From Mastigias papua (lineage: Eukaryota; Cnidaria; Scyphozoa; Rhizostomeae; Mastigiidae), in contig OZ025283.1 of assembly GCA_964019165.1 (NCBI GenBank), forward strand, positions 5,484,001-5,548,000: a DNA stretch of 64,000 nucleotides, read 5' to 3'. The position numbers and the translations under genes were made by a program. A model generated the notes under the pieces. That model saw only the letters and a list, made by a program, of their open reading frames with translations. It searched no databases and was not told where the DNA came from. The stretch's first letter is position 1; each line of letters begins with the position of its first letter. Positions 12,541 through 24,900 of the stretch are shown here, one piece after another.

Positions 12541-15500
12541 TTAACTCCATATCTTAAATTTTCCTTTGCTTCCATCCTCAAAAAGTCCCTTTACAATGAA
12601 AACTTGAAGAATTCCAACAGCAATCATGATACCACAAGACATCAATGAAAAACCATTCACCCTTGACAAATTGCTCCCCACAAGGAAGTAATGGCGCTTT
12701 TGCTTAGCAGCATAAATCTCGTGATAACGTACAAGCTTTTCTGCATTCTTCAACAAGAGTTCGGATTTTTTCTGAAAAAAAATAGAAAACTTCATGACAG
12801 AAACTCCCTGGAATTTGACAAATAGTAGAACATTAATGCTAAAGAATGTTAAGTTCCAAGGGCTAAGCTCCCTAGGTATTTTCTGTGATTTAGGAATACT
12901 AACAGGCAAGTGAGAAATAACTTTAAATCTATGAAAAGCAATTTCACAAAAGCAATTGGCTACCATTGATGACCTGCTCATGCAACTAAAGTGAGATTCA
13001 CTTTGTAATTGTTTGTATGGCAGTGAACTGCAAGAATTGCTCACCAGTTCAACTCAGCTGTACCCAGTAACCACAAAACCAGTCACAGTGTTACTGTGAA
13101 CAGTCAAAGACCCAGCTATTCATTGGCATGACCATTAAGTATCCCCCTTGTATTAGGAACAAAAGAGTATCGTCTCTGGGCATTGACAGTTTAGACTTTA
13201 CTGCTAAGTATTATGAGGAAAAAATGAGTACAAATGGTCCTTTTGAAAACAACGTCTTTTTCCAACTCAGTCTGTTTTAAAATTATTTGCATATTTTAGT
13301 ACATATAAATATTTTTTAAAAGCTACATTTTGGATACAATGCATTTTCAAATGTCCGACAGGGCATCATCCCAACTTTTGAAAATATGCCCATAAGCTTT
13401 AGGCCAAAATTTTATCAAAGAAAACGTTTGCTCTTAATGTACATGGAAACTGGCCTCTAATGAGTCTTCACTGCAACTTGAGCAATATACATCATTTGCC
13501 ATAGCACCTTCTTTAGAGCCATGTGTACTGTCACATACATTCTGCTATAGTTGAAACTTTGTAAATGCTAAAGTTTTGAGTGTACTACCACATTTGGAAT
13601 AATTTTTGTGCCCCAGGAGGATCTGAACTCACAGACATGCATTATGATTGTGACAAGACACTGCTTGCTATTCCACTGCATAAATCTACATTCAAATCTT
13701 CAAATAGAACAATATAGGAATGAAGCCACACATGTGTATCAACTGAACATGCCTCATCTATTGATAGTGGAATCTTAAATACCATATTTCCTCAAAAGTA
13801 AGCCAGCCCTAGAAAATAAGCCAATTCAAAAACAAGCTGAGATATTTTAGTAGATGCAAGAAAAGTAAGCCCATCTCAAAAATATGCCTAGAGAATGAAA
13901 AGATGTAAAAGATGATAGTGACAAAACTACTTGTTCAAAAGACCGAAGATCTTTGCATGACAGTAAATCATAACTTCATGAATTGATGAAACAAAGTCCT
14001 GATTTAACAGACTATGAGCAATTAAAGAGAAACGAGGTGTTCAAAAGCAGTATTTGCTTAGAAAATGAAGCTGATGCATGGAACAAAGATCAAAATGGAA
14101 TTGTCATTGACAGTTTGCTAGACATTTCATAAGAGGAAATTAGCATTGTGCTACAAAACTGATAATTTAGAAGATTTTTGAAAATTGCTGCTTAAATTAT
14201 ATTTTCTTCATTTTAGAACATACCTTGAAAATAGGCAGATTCAAAAGTAGGCCAAAAATTTCATTTCAAACAAAAAAGCAAGCAGTGGCTCATTTTCAAG
14301 GAAATATGGTAAACTGATTCTGTCCTGCAACAAGGGAGTTGTCCACAAACAATAATACTGATAGCTTCTGAAACAAGTGTATACATACAACCAAATTATT
14401 AGAGCCTTCTGAATTATCTTGAGTTCTTGCAAGTTTGTCAAAAAGTACTGTCATCTCATCAGGTGTTTGGTGATCCACTACTAGTGTTACTACTTTATAT
14501 TCACTGCTAAATGAGTTGTCCAGACATATCTTGTAATCACCACCATCTTTAACATCAAATTCATGATCAGCAGCACTGATACGCTCTTGAGATATAAGTT
14601 CTCGCCCTTTGGGATCTAAAATCTTCCAATTTATCTGTGCATCTCCACCTCTGCTGACCTGTTTACAAGACAAGAAATTCTAGAAATTAGCTGAGATCCT
14701 ATTGACATTAAAGAACTTCCTAAAAGTAATCTTTACAAAGAGACATACCATAAACAATATCATACAACATTCAAATAAGTGGCTGTATAACAATAGGCAC
14801 AACAACAGATTCATTTATTATGAAATCACTTATAACTTATGGTGAGGTAACTAACTCTGTCACTTCTCTCATTTATTGAAAAAATGATTCTCTGGCATAT
14901 AAAACATTTCAATTTTCTCAGTTTCATCCAGATCTTGCCTGGAAAGGTGCTAAATCAAGTGCAAGTGCCCAGAGCATGCCTAAAATTATGCATAGAACAC
15001 AATACATGAACCACCCAAATTCTTGAAATCAAAGGTATGCATTCTTAGAAGGGGTGCAAATCGAGTACCTAACTCATACAAGGAGCTCATTTATTAGAGC
15101 ACCTTTGTTTTCCTCAGGGCAAAGCCTGGTCTCATCTCATCCCAACTCCAGAAACATAATTCATACCATGTTTTTTCATTTTAGTTAGTTGGCACAGCTG
15201 AAATGCAAGTATGTCAGACAAGTCTTACTAGAAAAACCTAGAACTTTAAAAGTTGACAGAATGTAGCATATCAGGTGTATTTTCATCATTTTTTATTCAT
15301 TCATTGTAATCATTTGCTATTCATGTTGTGGGTTTAAATCACTTGTTTACAAACAAACATGTGTGTTTGTCAAGTCCCCTATTGTGTCAGTGACACCTTT
15401 TCTGGCCAATGTGTTAGTCTTTTGTGATTTATGGTATTGCATGCTGATTAGCTTTCAGTTTTATGGTGTCTGCTTTAGTTAATTATTCAAATTCATATAC

Positions 15501-16892
15501 GGTATTTGCTCTAATATTCCCGCCTCTCTAGTAATCCTGCCTTAATGTCATAGTTTGAAAGAATGATCCTGCCTGCCCAGTAATCCCACACGCGGGATTG
15601 CTGTATAAATTATTTTAAATACATTTATTCACTGATCATAGATGTTTAAATTTTTGCTTAGAATGTCCAATGTTATGTTTCGAATGCCATGTACCAACTT
15701 GAAATGAAAACTTAGCATCATGACATCGGGCATGATCATGGTTACTAAATTGAACACTCTTGATGTAATGCATTGGTTTTGTGATTTTACTGAAAAATTT
15801 TGTTGTTCTGAACCTTCTTCAAATTCTGCTTTTTATTCTGGTTTGCCAAGATCATTTTTGAGAGCCGTTTTTGGTTGAAACCGTATCCTCAAATTAGACT
15901 TCAAGGCATTGAAAAAATAATCCTTCCTCTCCAATATACCCACCTCTCTAATAATCCCGCCTTTTTTTCTAAGGTTGACACACTAGTCCCGCAGTGGGAA
16001 TATTAGAGAAAATATGGTAATACCAAGTCAGAGAGCAGATTGGCTGAGAATTCCTTTGTGTAGTATCTACTTCAGGCCTAGAGCTATGGACTAGACTTAA
16101 GCATGAATATATTGCTGTCAAAGCCTGCTGCCACCAAAAGGAACCCTACATTAACAGATTGCTACAAGAATAAATTGCAAATTACCTTCAGTTGCAATAA
16201 CGAAAATCTTCATGCTTACGGCATATAGCATAAAACTGGAGTAACTCAGCTCAAACCCTATGCAGTGCAAATCATAAGCCTTCCTTTAATAGAGAAATGT
16301 TAAAGTACCCTGTCGTTTTCATTTAATTTTCTACAAATTCCACGTAATAAAAATTTTCTAAAACAGCAACTAACTACAATACTAAACTACAATAATTATA
16401 AAACTATAATTTAACAACAAATATACATGACTAACATAGAAAATTAGTACGAAGAGGAATTCTTAAGGAGGAGCTCTCTCAGTAACTATGCTAATCGAGG
16501 AGAGAGGCTACCCTTTCACAACATGCAACGAAAAGGAGTCAATACGTAATGGAAGGCCTCTCTAACTGTAATGCAATCGTGGCTTAGCTAGATCTACTGC
16601 ACTTCATACGTCCGTCCGTTTCTCTTCAATAAATAAGCTGTATGTTTGCTCCCTTCATTCCTTAAATGGTTACGGGGTCCCGAGTTCAAAGCAAATGGGC
16701 TACATTTCAAACTTAACCTTAAAATACCTGAATATCAGCAGATACTTCACCAGCATCCTTTTCAAAATTATATCCAAAACAGGCTTTTTCATGTTCATCG
16801 ATCCGAAGAGTAACTACACCTGTATTGACTGGAAGAAATTCCACTACACTCATAATTATAGCAATGATGACTATTTTCGGTGTACCCATCAT
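12541..16892 (-). CDS. TMED: p24/TMED cargo receptor (TMED1/5-like), three exons, complete
   Basis: p24 proteins are type I membrane cargo receptors of COPI and COPII vesicles cycling between ER and Golgi. Exons on the minus strand: 16892-16728, 14658-14389, 12771-12541 (165, 270 and 231 nt, all in phase 0), giving 221 residues, normal for the family. Order: hydrophobic signal peptide 1 to about 25; luminal GOLD domain about 27-110 with the paired cysteines Cys38 (EKACFGYNF) and Cys100 (YKICLDNSFSS); helical or coiled stretch to about 180; one transmembrane segment about 186-205; cytosolic tail KGLFEDGSKGKFKIWS. The LFED tail start and FDNTFS-like motif resemble the gamma (TMED1/TMED5) branch. 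The tail has one aromatic and scattered lysines but no classic C-terminal KKXX. Two ATGs stand in tandem at the start (16892 and 16889). Each intron carries a MITE. Gene identity is firm; the subfamily is inferred. Confidence 0.9.
13782..14309. mobile_element. Tc1/mariner-type MITE in TMED intron 2
   Basis: Ends read CCATATTTCCTCAAAAGTAA and, inverted, CCATATTTCCTTGAAAATGA, each directly flanked by TA, as expected for TA-targeting elements. It is 528 bp long. The interior has degenerate short frames with stops but no complete transposase. A truncated second copy lies at 26723-26951. Confidence 0.8.
15500..16017. mobile_element. Tc1/mariner-type MITE in TMED intron 1
   Basis: Ends read CGGTATTTGCTCTAATATTC and, inverted, CCATATTTTCTCTAATATTC, flanked by TA on both sides, 518 bp. 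Subterminal blocks such as CCGCCTCTCTAGTAATCC recur inside both ends in direct and inverted order. No transposase frame. Confidence 0.8.
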
Positions 16893-17131
16893 ATTTTACG
16901 AGTTTCAGAGCATTAAAATCAAATTTCATGCTGAACTAATGCTCCAAAGCTTCCAGCCTCGTAACAAACCACAGCCTCGATGTTTGCAGTCACCGTGTCA
17001 TGGTCACAAGGTGTCAAGGTAGTTAACTTGTGAAGCAAACCACAGGCTCTGTGCCACAGGTCTGTAAAGCAGTAACAGACAGGCCTAAACCTAGCTGTGG
17101 AGCTCACGTGTAGTCACAATCCTGCTTACTG

Positions 17132-17197
17132 ATTGGTCAAATGGGTTGGGAGAAAATAGAATTTGCCAGTGCCCTCAACCAATCAAACATTTGGCGG
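17132..17197 (-). promoter_or_regulatory. Possible TMED promoter: paired CCAAT boxes
   Basis: An ATTGG at 17132-17136 and a CCAAT at 17179-17183 stand about 45 bases apart in opposite orientation, some 240-290 bases upstream of the TMED start codon, followed by TTTGGCGG at 17190-17197, which resembles an E2F site. Paired CCAAT boxes are common in promoters of housekeeping secretory genes. No TATA box is evident. This is inference from motif and position. Confidence 0.3.
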
Positions 17198-17639
17198 CTA
17201 TGCTGTAACAGACACACTTAGTGAAAAGCATGCGTTGAAGCAAGAATACCAAAAAATTTGATAATCTTGGTTCATCACTGCGTCTGCTTCACCCTTACTT
17301 TACTCTTGCTCATAAAATTGCAAGCAGCATGCTCAAGACGCTTTTTGAAATGAATAGAAAACCTAGTCATGGGGAAAAAAATTCAAAGTAACAAGAGAGG
17401 CCTTCGAAGGCTGTAAGAAAATGCCCTGTTCTATACAGTAAATCTGGCAAATTTGAAAATCATGAGGACAATAGTTGTTTTATAAGGAAGGTTTTGCCAA
17501 GTAGGTTGGCTTTTAAAAACGACGAGCTTGTCACTCCAGCTTTTAGGTTTGCCTCATAAAGGGCCACTTTCAAGTTTCAAAAATCCAGCTTGGTTGTGAT
17601 TACCACACTGTACATGTGTGACCAAGATTTACAAATTGT

Positions 17640-19080
17640 AGTAGAGAATGTCTCTTTGAAAACATCTCTTTGAACGTAATACCATAGTTCTCTGACAAGT
17701 TCCTCAAGCTAAATGAGGATAAATGCCATTTTTTAGCATTGGGTGCCTCTTGTGACGAACCTGTTACCATCAAGATCGGTAATGCATCTGTAGAAAAATA
17801 ACAACTAGGGAAAGTTGCTAGGCATTACTATAAACAATAAAATAACATTTAAGAATCATGTTGCCAAGCTCTGCCAAAGGGCTTTCATTTCATTTCATTT
17901 TCATTTTAAAATTCTTTGTCTCCCAACAACCTTTGTCAGATCTTCTCTCAATTATCTGGTGTTCACAATCGGCTCTTACGAAATACGAAATGCGATCTAG
18001 TTAAACCTCGAATGAGAACAGCATATGGTTAAAGCTCGTTTGCTTTGCGCGGAGTTGATACATGGAACAAACTCCATTCTGATATTAAGTTAGCTCCTTC
18101 CATCCAGTCATTTAAAGCCAAACTCAAAGCTCAAGATTGAAAATATTCAGGGAGAGCTGGCTTTAATTTTTCATTTTTCTATTCAAGTTTTTATTAATAG
18201 GTACTTTGTATACTTGTAGGTTTAGACGATTATTGTGATAGGTTATTTTTATATTTAGTTGCAGGATATATTGTAAAACAGTTATTCAAACTGAATTGTA
18301 TTCCTGGGTAAAGAATTTTAATAAGTTGCATGCTCTCTCACGTATTCCCCGTTATATGAATCATGGGAAATTAAGTCATTTAATGAAAACTTTTATAAAC
18401 ACTCAGATTCAATATTGTCCCTTGGCGTGGATATTCCAAAGCCGAAAGCTTAATCAAGAAATTCATAAAGTACAAGAGAGGGCACTAAGAATTACTTATA
18501 ATTATCAGGACTATGAATCCAGTTATGATGTTTTAATGGAAAAGGATAGATCGTTAACAGTGCACCAAGGAAACGTGCAGATTTTTATGAATGAAATGTA
18601 CCAAATGCATTAAACCAAAAATGGCTTAAATCCAGCGTTTAAGAAAGAGATATTTTGTGAACATACTAATCGATGCCATGTGAGGAGCGTTGGCGACTTT
18701 TCCCTTCCTAGCATTAAAACTGTCATATATATGGCTCAGAAAACATTCGCTATAAAGGCACTCAAATCTGGACTACTAATCCACACTCTATCAAAGATTC
18801 AACATCTCTTACTGAGCTTGAAAACAAAATTAAATCTTGTTCTGGAAAAACCTGATACTGCCGACTGTGTCAAACTTTCATCCCAAACGTAGGCATAGTG
18901 TGATTTCATTCTAGCTTTTAGATTTTGTATTCATAACTTATTTTCTGTATTTTACTTATACTTTATATTTTTGCATATTATACATTTTTAGTTGGCCTAA
19001 ATTAGCTTTTATTATACCTACTGTATGTATTTTTTAGCCAACATTTTTAAGTAAATAGATAGTAATAATAATAAAAATAA
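17640..19080 (+). mobile_element. LINE 3' portion (RT C-terminal region), interrupted by a nested insertion
   Basis: Conceptual translation shows the post-RT region of a non-LTR retrotransposon: KLNEDKCHFLALG, a KIGN motif, an in-frame stop, then KLLGITINNKITFKNHV before the interruption. It resumes about 18309 with NFNKLHALSRIPRYM, QYCPLAWIFQSRKLN and VQERALRITYN. One stop follows at 18611, then further decayed sequence to about 18890. The end is an AATAAT-rich tail at about 19053-19080. The 5' part, including the RT core, is missing, so it is a dead 5'-truncated copy. A different LINE tail sits at 17884-18308. Confidence 0.8.
17884..18308 (+). mobile_element. LINE 3' fragment nested inside another LINE
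   Basis: Begins with a TTTCATTTCATTTTCATTTT simple repeat. A frame from about 17908 reads SGVHNRLLRNTKCDLVKP, then RTAYG, one stop, and FALRGVDTWNKLHSDIK, the C-terminus of an L2/CR1-like ORF2. Its 3' UTR (ATATTGTAAAACAGTT) resembles that of the element at 20205-21948 (ACATTGTAAAGCAGTT), so the two belong to one family. Confidence 0.7.
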
Positions 19081-19659
19081 TGACTTTGATGAAAGTCGCG
19101 CCAGAATTACTTGCAGCAAAGCTCTACTTTGAAACGTCGCCGCTAAATGCATCTGCTGCTGGAATTTGCACTCAGGTTTAGCTTGGTCGGAACTCGATCG
19201 CTAAGCGGTCACAGGAAGAGTTTTTGCTCAAAATATTTTTGCCCCTAACACCCCACAAAGTGACGGAGTTTCCAGCTAAGAAACCTCTCAAAGTTTAAAC
19301 TGTTGTAACTGAAAAGCGTTCTTAAAACCAGTCAGGTGGGCATCCTCGCTGCTAGCAACAAATGAGTTATGATTTACTTACTGGTACGTAATCAATTATG
19401 TAATTTACTTTTGCTAAAGATTAGTTGCTAGCGTACAATAAAATGCAGCTAAAGGTTGACAAACAGCTAAGCAAACGGCAATGATATGATATAACAAAGA
19501 ATTGTACTTTTCTGTAAATCTCTTACATCTTCAAGCCTGCTTCACTGGATCTCCATATATGGATAACAGAAAATTGAGAACCTATAGGAGGGCATAACAA
19601 GTCGATTTCAAGACTGTCCTTACTCTAGATGTTTCACAGCAGGCAGCTAAATAACACAA

Positions 19660-20095
19660 TTATAAAATATAGGGAAGGGTTTTCGGAATTACTTATAAAT
19701 GCGTAGAATCTAATTATAATGAACTATTAGAGAACGAATGTGCCATCACTATTTACACTAAGAATGTGCAATCCCTTGTGACTGAGATGTAAAAAATTAA
19801 AGATTATATGAGCTCTTCTTTCGTGCAGAGATTTTCTGTAGTAAAGAAGGTCAGTACAATTTACGAAACAATCGTGAATTCCTTCAACCTAGAGTAAAGT
19901 TGGTTAACTGGGCCACAGATAGCATCAGTTTTAATGGTCCACAGCTTTGGTGAATGCTATCACAAAGTATACTTAACTCACATTCTCTTTATCAGTTTAA
20001 AACAAACATAGAAAATTGGAAAAGGAAAATTGCCCGTGCAAACTATGCAGCGTTTTTATTCCACACCCAGGTTTTTCTGTTAACTATTTTAGAAT
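19660..20095 (+). mobile_element. LINE C-terminal relic
   Basis: Across one or two frame breaks the translation gives RNYL-like and NELLENECAITIYTKNVQS, then CSKEGQYNLRNNREFLQP, WATDSISFNGPQLW, a stop, and YQFKTNIENWKRKI. This is the typical end of CR1/L2-type ORF2 proteins. It is a separate, more decayed copy lying just upstream of the better preserved LINE. Confidence 0.7.
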
Positions 20096-20204
20096 TTTTT
20101 TGTCTTGTATGTCATCAAAATTTCTAGTTAACATTCACTTATGAAGAAATGGCGTCTAAAATATCTCATATCATTTACCACGCGCTCGGCATATGTCTGT
20201 AGGC

Positions 20205-21948
20205 TATGTAGTTTAAGACTTGGAAGACTATTAATCAGCTGGTTAATAAGCGGTCTAAAACCACAGATATTTCTTCGCTACAAGAAGACAACAAAATCTT
20301 AACGAGTAGTGATGAAATAGCCGAATCAATGTATCAGTATTTCTGCAGTATTGGACAAAAGTTAAGTGAAAAGATCCCTTATGCAGAAAGCCCACTTATG
20401 CGAGGAGATTTTTCCTTGAAAAAATTCAACTAGGTTTCAGTTTAGAACGATAACCCCGACAGACCTTATGAAGGCAATGCAAAAGTTTAAGGTATCAGAG
20501 AGCTTTGGGATAGATGGCATCTCCAGCTATTTTCTTAAAATAGGGATGCCTGTTCACGCACCAGCGCTGAGTACCATACTTAATAAATCGATTTCGGAGG
20601 GCTTATTTCCAAACAACTGGAAAGTTGCTAGAGTAGCTCCTATCTATAAAGAGGGGCTTACTGAAAACAGGTCAAACTACCGGCCTATATCCGTGCTCCC
20701 GGTTGTTTCACGTCTTTTTGAGAAGACAATTTACCAACTTTACGCCTACTTCGATGGTAATAAGTTGTTCCATTCACATCAGTCCGGCTTCAGGGCCCTG
20801 CACTCAGTTTTGACGTGCTTATTAAAAAGTAGTGATGACTGGTACCATGATTTTGACAAAGGATTCCTTTCATCTGTAGTATTTATTGACTTGAAAAAGG
20901 CCTTTGATATTGTAGATCTAGCAATTCTCATTCAAAAGCTTTGTCATTATGGAGTGCGGGGAAAGGAGCTGGATTGGTTTAAATCATACTTATAGGATCG
21001 TAAGCAATGCTGTAAAGTAAATGGACATACATCAAAAATAGCAAAAGTGAACTGCGGCGTACCGCAAGGATCGTGCCTTGGTCCACTACTATTTTTGATA
21101 TACATAAGTGATTTGCCCTGTGCGTTGCAAAGCACAAAAGTGACCATGTACGCTGATGACACAAGCATTTCGTAAGATTTCCAGAGCAATGGGCATGCTT
21201 AAGTATGCTAAAAAATATCTCCCCCTAGAAATAGTAAAAAACATGTATACAAGTATAGTTGAGCCGCATTTCAGAAACTGCTGCTCGGTGTGGGGTTGTT
21301 GTGGAGAAACCCTGCTTGATAAGCTGCAAAAGCTGCAAAACCGTGCCGCACGAATCGTTACCAACAGCTCTTATGATGCATCATCTCTTCCTTTGATTGG
21401 AAGCTTAGGGCAGTTAACTATAAAAGAAATGATCGAATTTGAAACTGCAACTACAGTTTACAAGTCTCTCCATGGATTAGCTCCTGAATATATGCAGTTA
21501 ATGTTTACAAAATTGTCGGAAAACAATTCACGGTCTCTCCGTAACACCGATACGGATCTAAAAATACCTCGCTTTGCAACCTCTTATGGGCAACGTAGTT
21601 TCTCATATCGAGGTGTGACTGTGTGGAATAAACTATGCACTGAAATAAAAAATACCCCTTCACTGGCTACATTCAAAAATTTGCTGAAACATTCTTTGAA
21701 AAATCAAAGGGTTTGAAAGTTCTTGTACAGCATCAAACTTTTCTTTTTTAACCAGATTATATTGTATATTGAATTTTGTTTATTTTTTGTTACTGATTAG
21801 TATGTACATTAGCGTAGGTTTTTTGACAGGGCACATTGTAAAGCAGTTTTTTATTCTTAATCACTGAATGTATTACCCTGTATAAATAAATAATAATGAA
21901 AATGAAATGAAATGAAATGAAATGAAATGAAATGAAATGAAATGAAAT
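20205..21948 (+). mobile_element. 5'-truncated L2/CR1-like LINE with AAATG tail
   Basis: The sequence starts within the linker between endonuclease and RT (KTWKTINQLVNKRSK at about 20216), continues through the RT and C-terminal region, then a 3' UTR, and ends in AATGA/AATGAA repeats (about 21890-21948). A pentanucleotide tail instead of poly(A) is typical of L2/CR1-related elements. The endonuclease domain is absent. Cannot be autonomous. Confidence 0.85.
20216..21715 (+). pseudogene. LINE ORF2 reverse transcriptase pseudogene
   Basis: RNA-directed DNA polymerase of a non-LTR retrotransposon. Visible blocks in order: SSDEIAESMYQYFCSIGQK; a one-base frameshift at about 20430; [66 protein letters not shown] (catalytic Asp block); a TAG stop at 20993-20995; GVPQGSCLGPLLFLIYISDLP-like block split at the 20-residue limit; MYADDTSIS with the catalytic YADD at about 21149. 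Directly after that, about 100-120 residues normally present are missing and the frame jumps to FRKISRAMGMLKYAKKYLP, KLQNRAARIVTNSSYD, and SYRGVTVWNKLCTEIKN before the natural stop at about 21716. Defects: one frameshift, one stop and one internal deletion, so it is inactive. Confidence 0.85.
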
Positions 21949-24900
21949 GTAGTTGCTTGGTTGCAAGATAATGCAAAGACACCTCTATCATATTGTCTAC
22001 TTTCCCCGTAACTTATTTAGCTCCATTCGCTGCATCGTAGCCATTATGTGAATGCTACGATGCAGCAAAATATCGAAGATTAGACTTACTTTTAAAGATC
22101 ATAGCCAAGCTTTCAGCTTTATACCAATGCAGGAATTCTATTTCAAAACTTGACATAAGCCTTCACGAGTTTCAATTAAACAATGTTTGCAATCTGCAGG
22201 TTTGGGTCTCGTTATAAGAAACATTCAACAACCACATTTGGAGGAAGAAAACCCTTCTAGAAGATAAAAATCACCTTGATGCAAGTCACCTTAATGCAAA
22301 ATCACCTTACTGTCCTTGCAAAATCACTTTAATGCAAGTAAGACTTGCAACGGTACTTCTTACAAAAACTTTTCCATGCATCACTTGCAAATGACAAGAG
22401 TACAAGGTCATGCTAGGAACTATCATACTCCTCTCCTGGAATTGTATTAGGCCCTAATCTTGATACCAAGAAAACAAAACGCGAAATAGCAAATACAAGG
22501 AAGATGAACTGTCCCTCTCAGCACTTTCAAACCCTCATGCTAGCTGGGATTTTGAGATCAATTTGCTGTAAATCTACTTCTGTTTACTTCACTTTCCGTT
22601 TCTATTACCATATTACAATGGCTCATGAGGGCCACACAAAGCTTTCTTTGGATTGGAAAAAACATTCTTTTGACAGGACAAAGCTTTCTTCTGACTGGAC
22701 AAAACTTTCTTTGCCTCGTTCGTGTTTACGCAGTGGACCAAGGATGATGGTCCGAAAGACTAAGTTGGTCTCCAAACAGTATCACTTCTTTTCAACTGTA
22801 TTTATTTTTCAAGAGCATGTATTAACACCTCTGTTACCTAAAGCAATTAAGTGGCACACGTAAATTTGATTCAATACGATTTCTATCATTGGCAACAAGC
22901 ATTTTACCAAATGTTTCGAACTAATTCTTAGAGATACGTTGTTAAAAAATTAGACTTTGTTTTTTTGAGCAAACGAATGCTACTTTGTTATAGACTACTT
23001 TTTATAATAAATAACATACATGATGTTAGTTAATGCAATACATAATACCTCTGTCTTAAGTTATGTAAATTCCACAACAGCTGATTTGGAATGCAGGTAA
23101 CGATTGGCTCTTTGTTCTTTCATTCACACTTTTAATGGGGCATCCTAAAGGAGGCGGGTAGTTTAGAAAACATCTGAATCTCCATTGATAGCAGGTATTT
23201 GCGAGGAATTTCTAAATTTTTTATTAAAAGTGAGGTATTCATTCAAATTTGCACAGATAATTCCACTTTATCTCAAGCCACTGTCTCTCACAGTAATGCA
23301 GCAATTCTTATCTACAAGGACACCTCCTACATTTGATCTTTATCTGCTCAGACTACCTAGCCACTTTGAACCGCACTACAGCATTTTATAATCAATATGA
23401 CATTGAAAAATTTTACTCTCCTCCTAGTAATTTGACGAGAATAATGACAAGACCTTAATTACAGTCCCGTTATCCTTATTTTGAGAGATTCCATAGATTG
23501 ACTTTCCTTACCTAGTCTTTACCATCAAAGAGTACATTTGGTTAATTCTAACTGATAATGGACTTTAATGAAAGCATCTTTAACTCAACATACTTCTAGC
23601 CCTCTAACCTAACATACCCCTAGCCAAAGGGTATAGTATACTACCAAGGTTGAGAAATTCACCAAAGGTTACATTGCAGGACTCTACCACTTGACATTAT
23701 GACATTGAATTTGGACCACAGTTGAGGCACCACCTTTATCTGGTACAATGATTTCTGATGCTATTGTGATCCATCAGGTTTTCACCATTGGCTCATTAAA
23801 GAACATTGGCTTGCCCAAGGGAAGGAATAGGAGTCAGAACCCTCAATTATCTAAAATATGGCACTTGGGAGTTTTCTGAAAACATTCTAAGATTAAATGG
23901 GTAGAGTGAGCAGATTGCATTGTTCTTTGAAGCGATGTGAACGTTATGGGAAATGCGGAACATAAATGTTCATACAAATTATTGATCCCTAGCATTTTGA
24001 GAAAGATGCTGCAGCAAAGTAGCATTTGTAGACAGTTATCTACGAGCAGCAATGAATGAATAGCGACTGGAAGTTTTATAGTTATCAGCAGTGGGGTAGG
24101 TAACGCCTTATCCATTGAGCTTCCAATATTGGTAGACGAGTTTGCAATTAAAGCCAAGAAAGTACTTCTACAAGTTAAGCTGTTTTATGCACTATTTGTG
24201 CTGTTTCTTTCCTTGATCATAGATGAATGTAAAAATGTTGTCCCTTTCTTTCTCTGCTGCAGAGTTCTAGTATAGAGCAGATTATTACAAATCTACACAA
24301 AAGTGAGCCAGGTGTAACTTTAACAATACTAGGATAATGGAGATGCTAGTCATAGTCTTTCATTTATCAAATACTTCAGTATGTGTCAGTGTGAACACAA
24401 GCGAGAAGGTACTGTTAATAAAGGGGCTCTTGAATGTAGCCAACTCCCCTCCCACCCTCAAGGAACGCTGGGTTTTATAGAAAGGTCATTGCCGCACTGT
24501 ATTGTAAGAGATAATGCAGTTACATCACAGTTACACAGCACTGTGTGGCCAGTGTGGGAGAGGAGGAGGAATGCAATGGAATTTGCGAGGATTCTGCAAA
24601 GTATTCCAACTATTTAGACAAAGATTGTAGCTAGGTTCATAGTAAAGAACTGGTATAGATCCTTACAGTAAGTGCTGAACCAAAAAGCCTTTCAAGTAGG
24701 TACGCGCCTAGAGGTTAACACGTTTTTAGTATAACGAGGTCCCGACTGACGTTGGAGAAGGCCAAACCACACCTCCTGTGAAAAAATATGGATGCAGTGA
24801 GGACGTCGTGTGCTTGGGAGGAGAAAAGTACGCCACAGAATGAAAGGCATTTTCAATTATTAGCATTGGAAACTACATAGCATAAAAGGATGGAATGTTG

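Noticed and set aside
12541..13044. Single-exon 167-codon minus-strand protein
   Set aside because: Only the last 77 codons belong to TMED; the upstream part is intron 2 read through the acceptor at 12771.
13920..14200. Transposase remnant inside the MITE of TMED intron 2
   Set aside because: The frame has several stops and no DDE or helix-turn-helix motif that I can identify.
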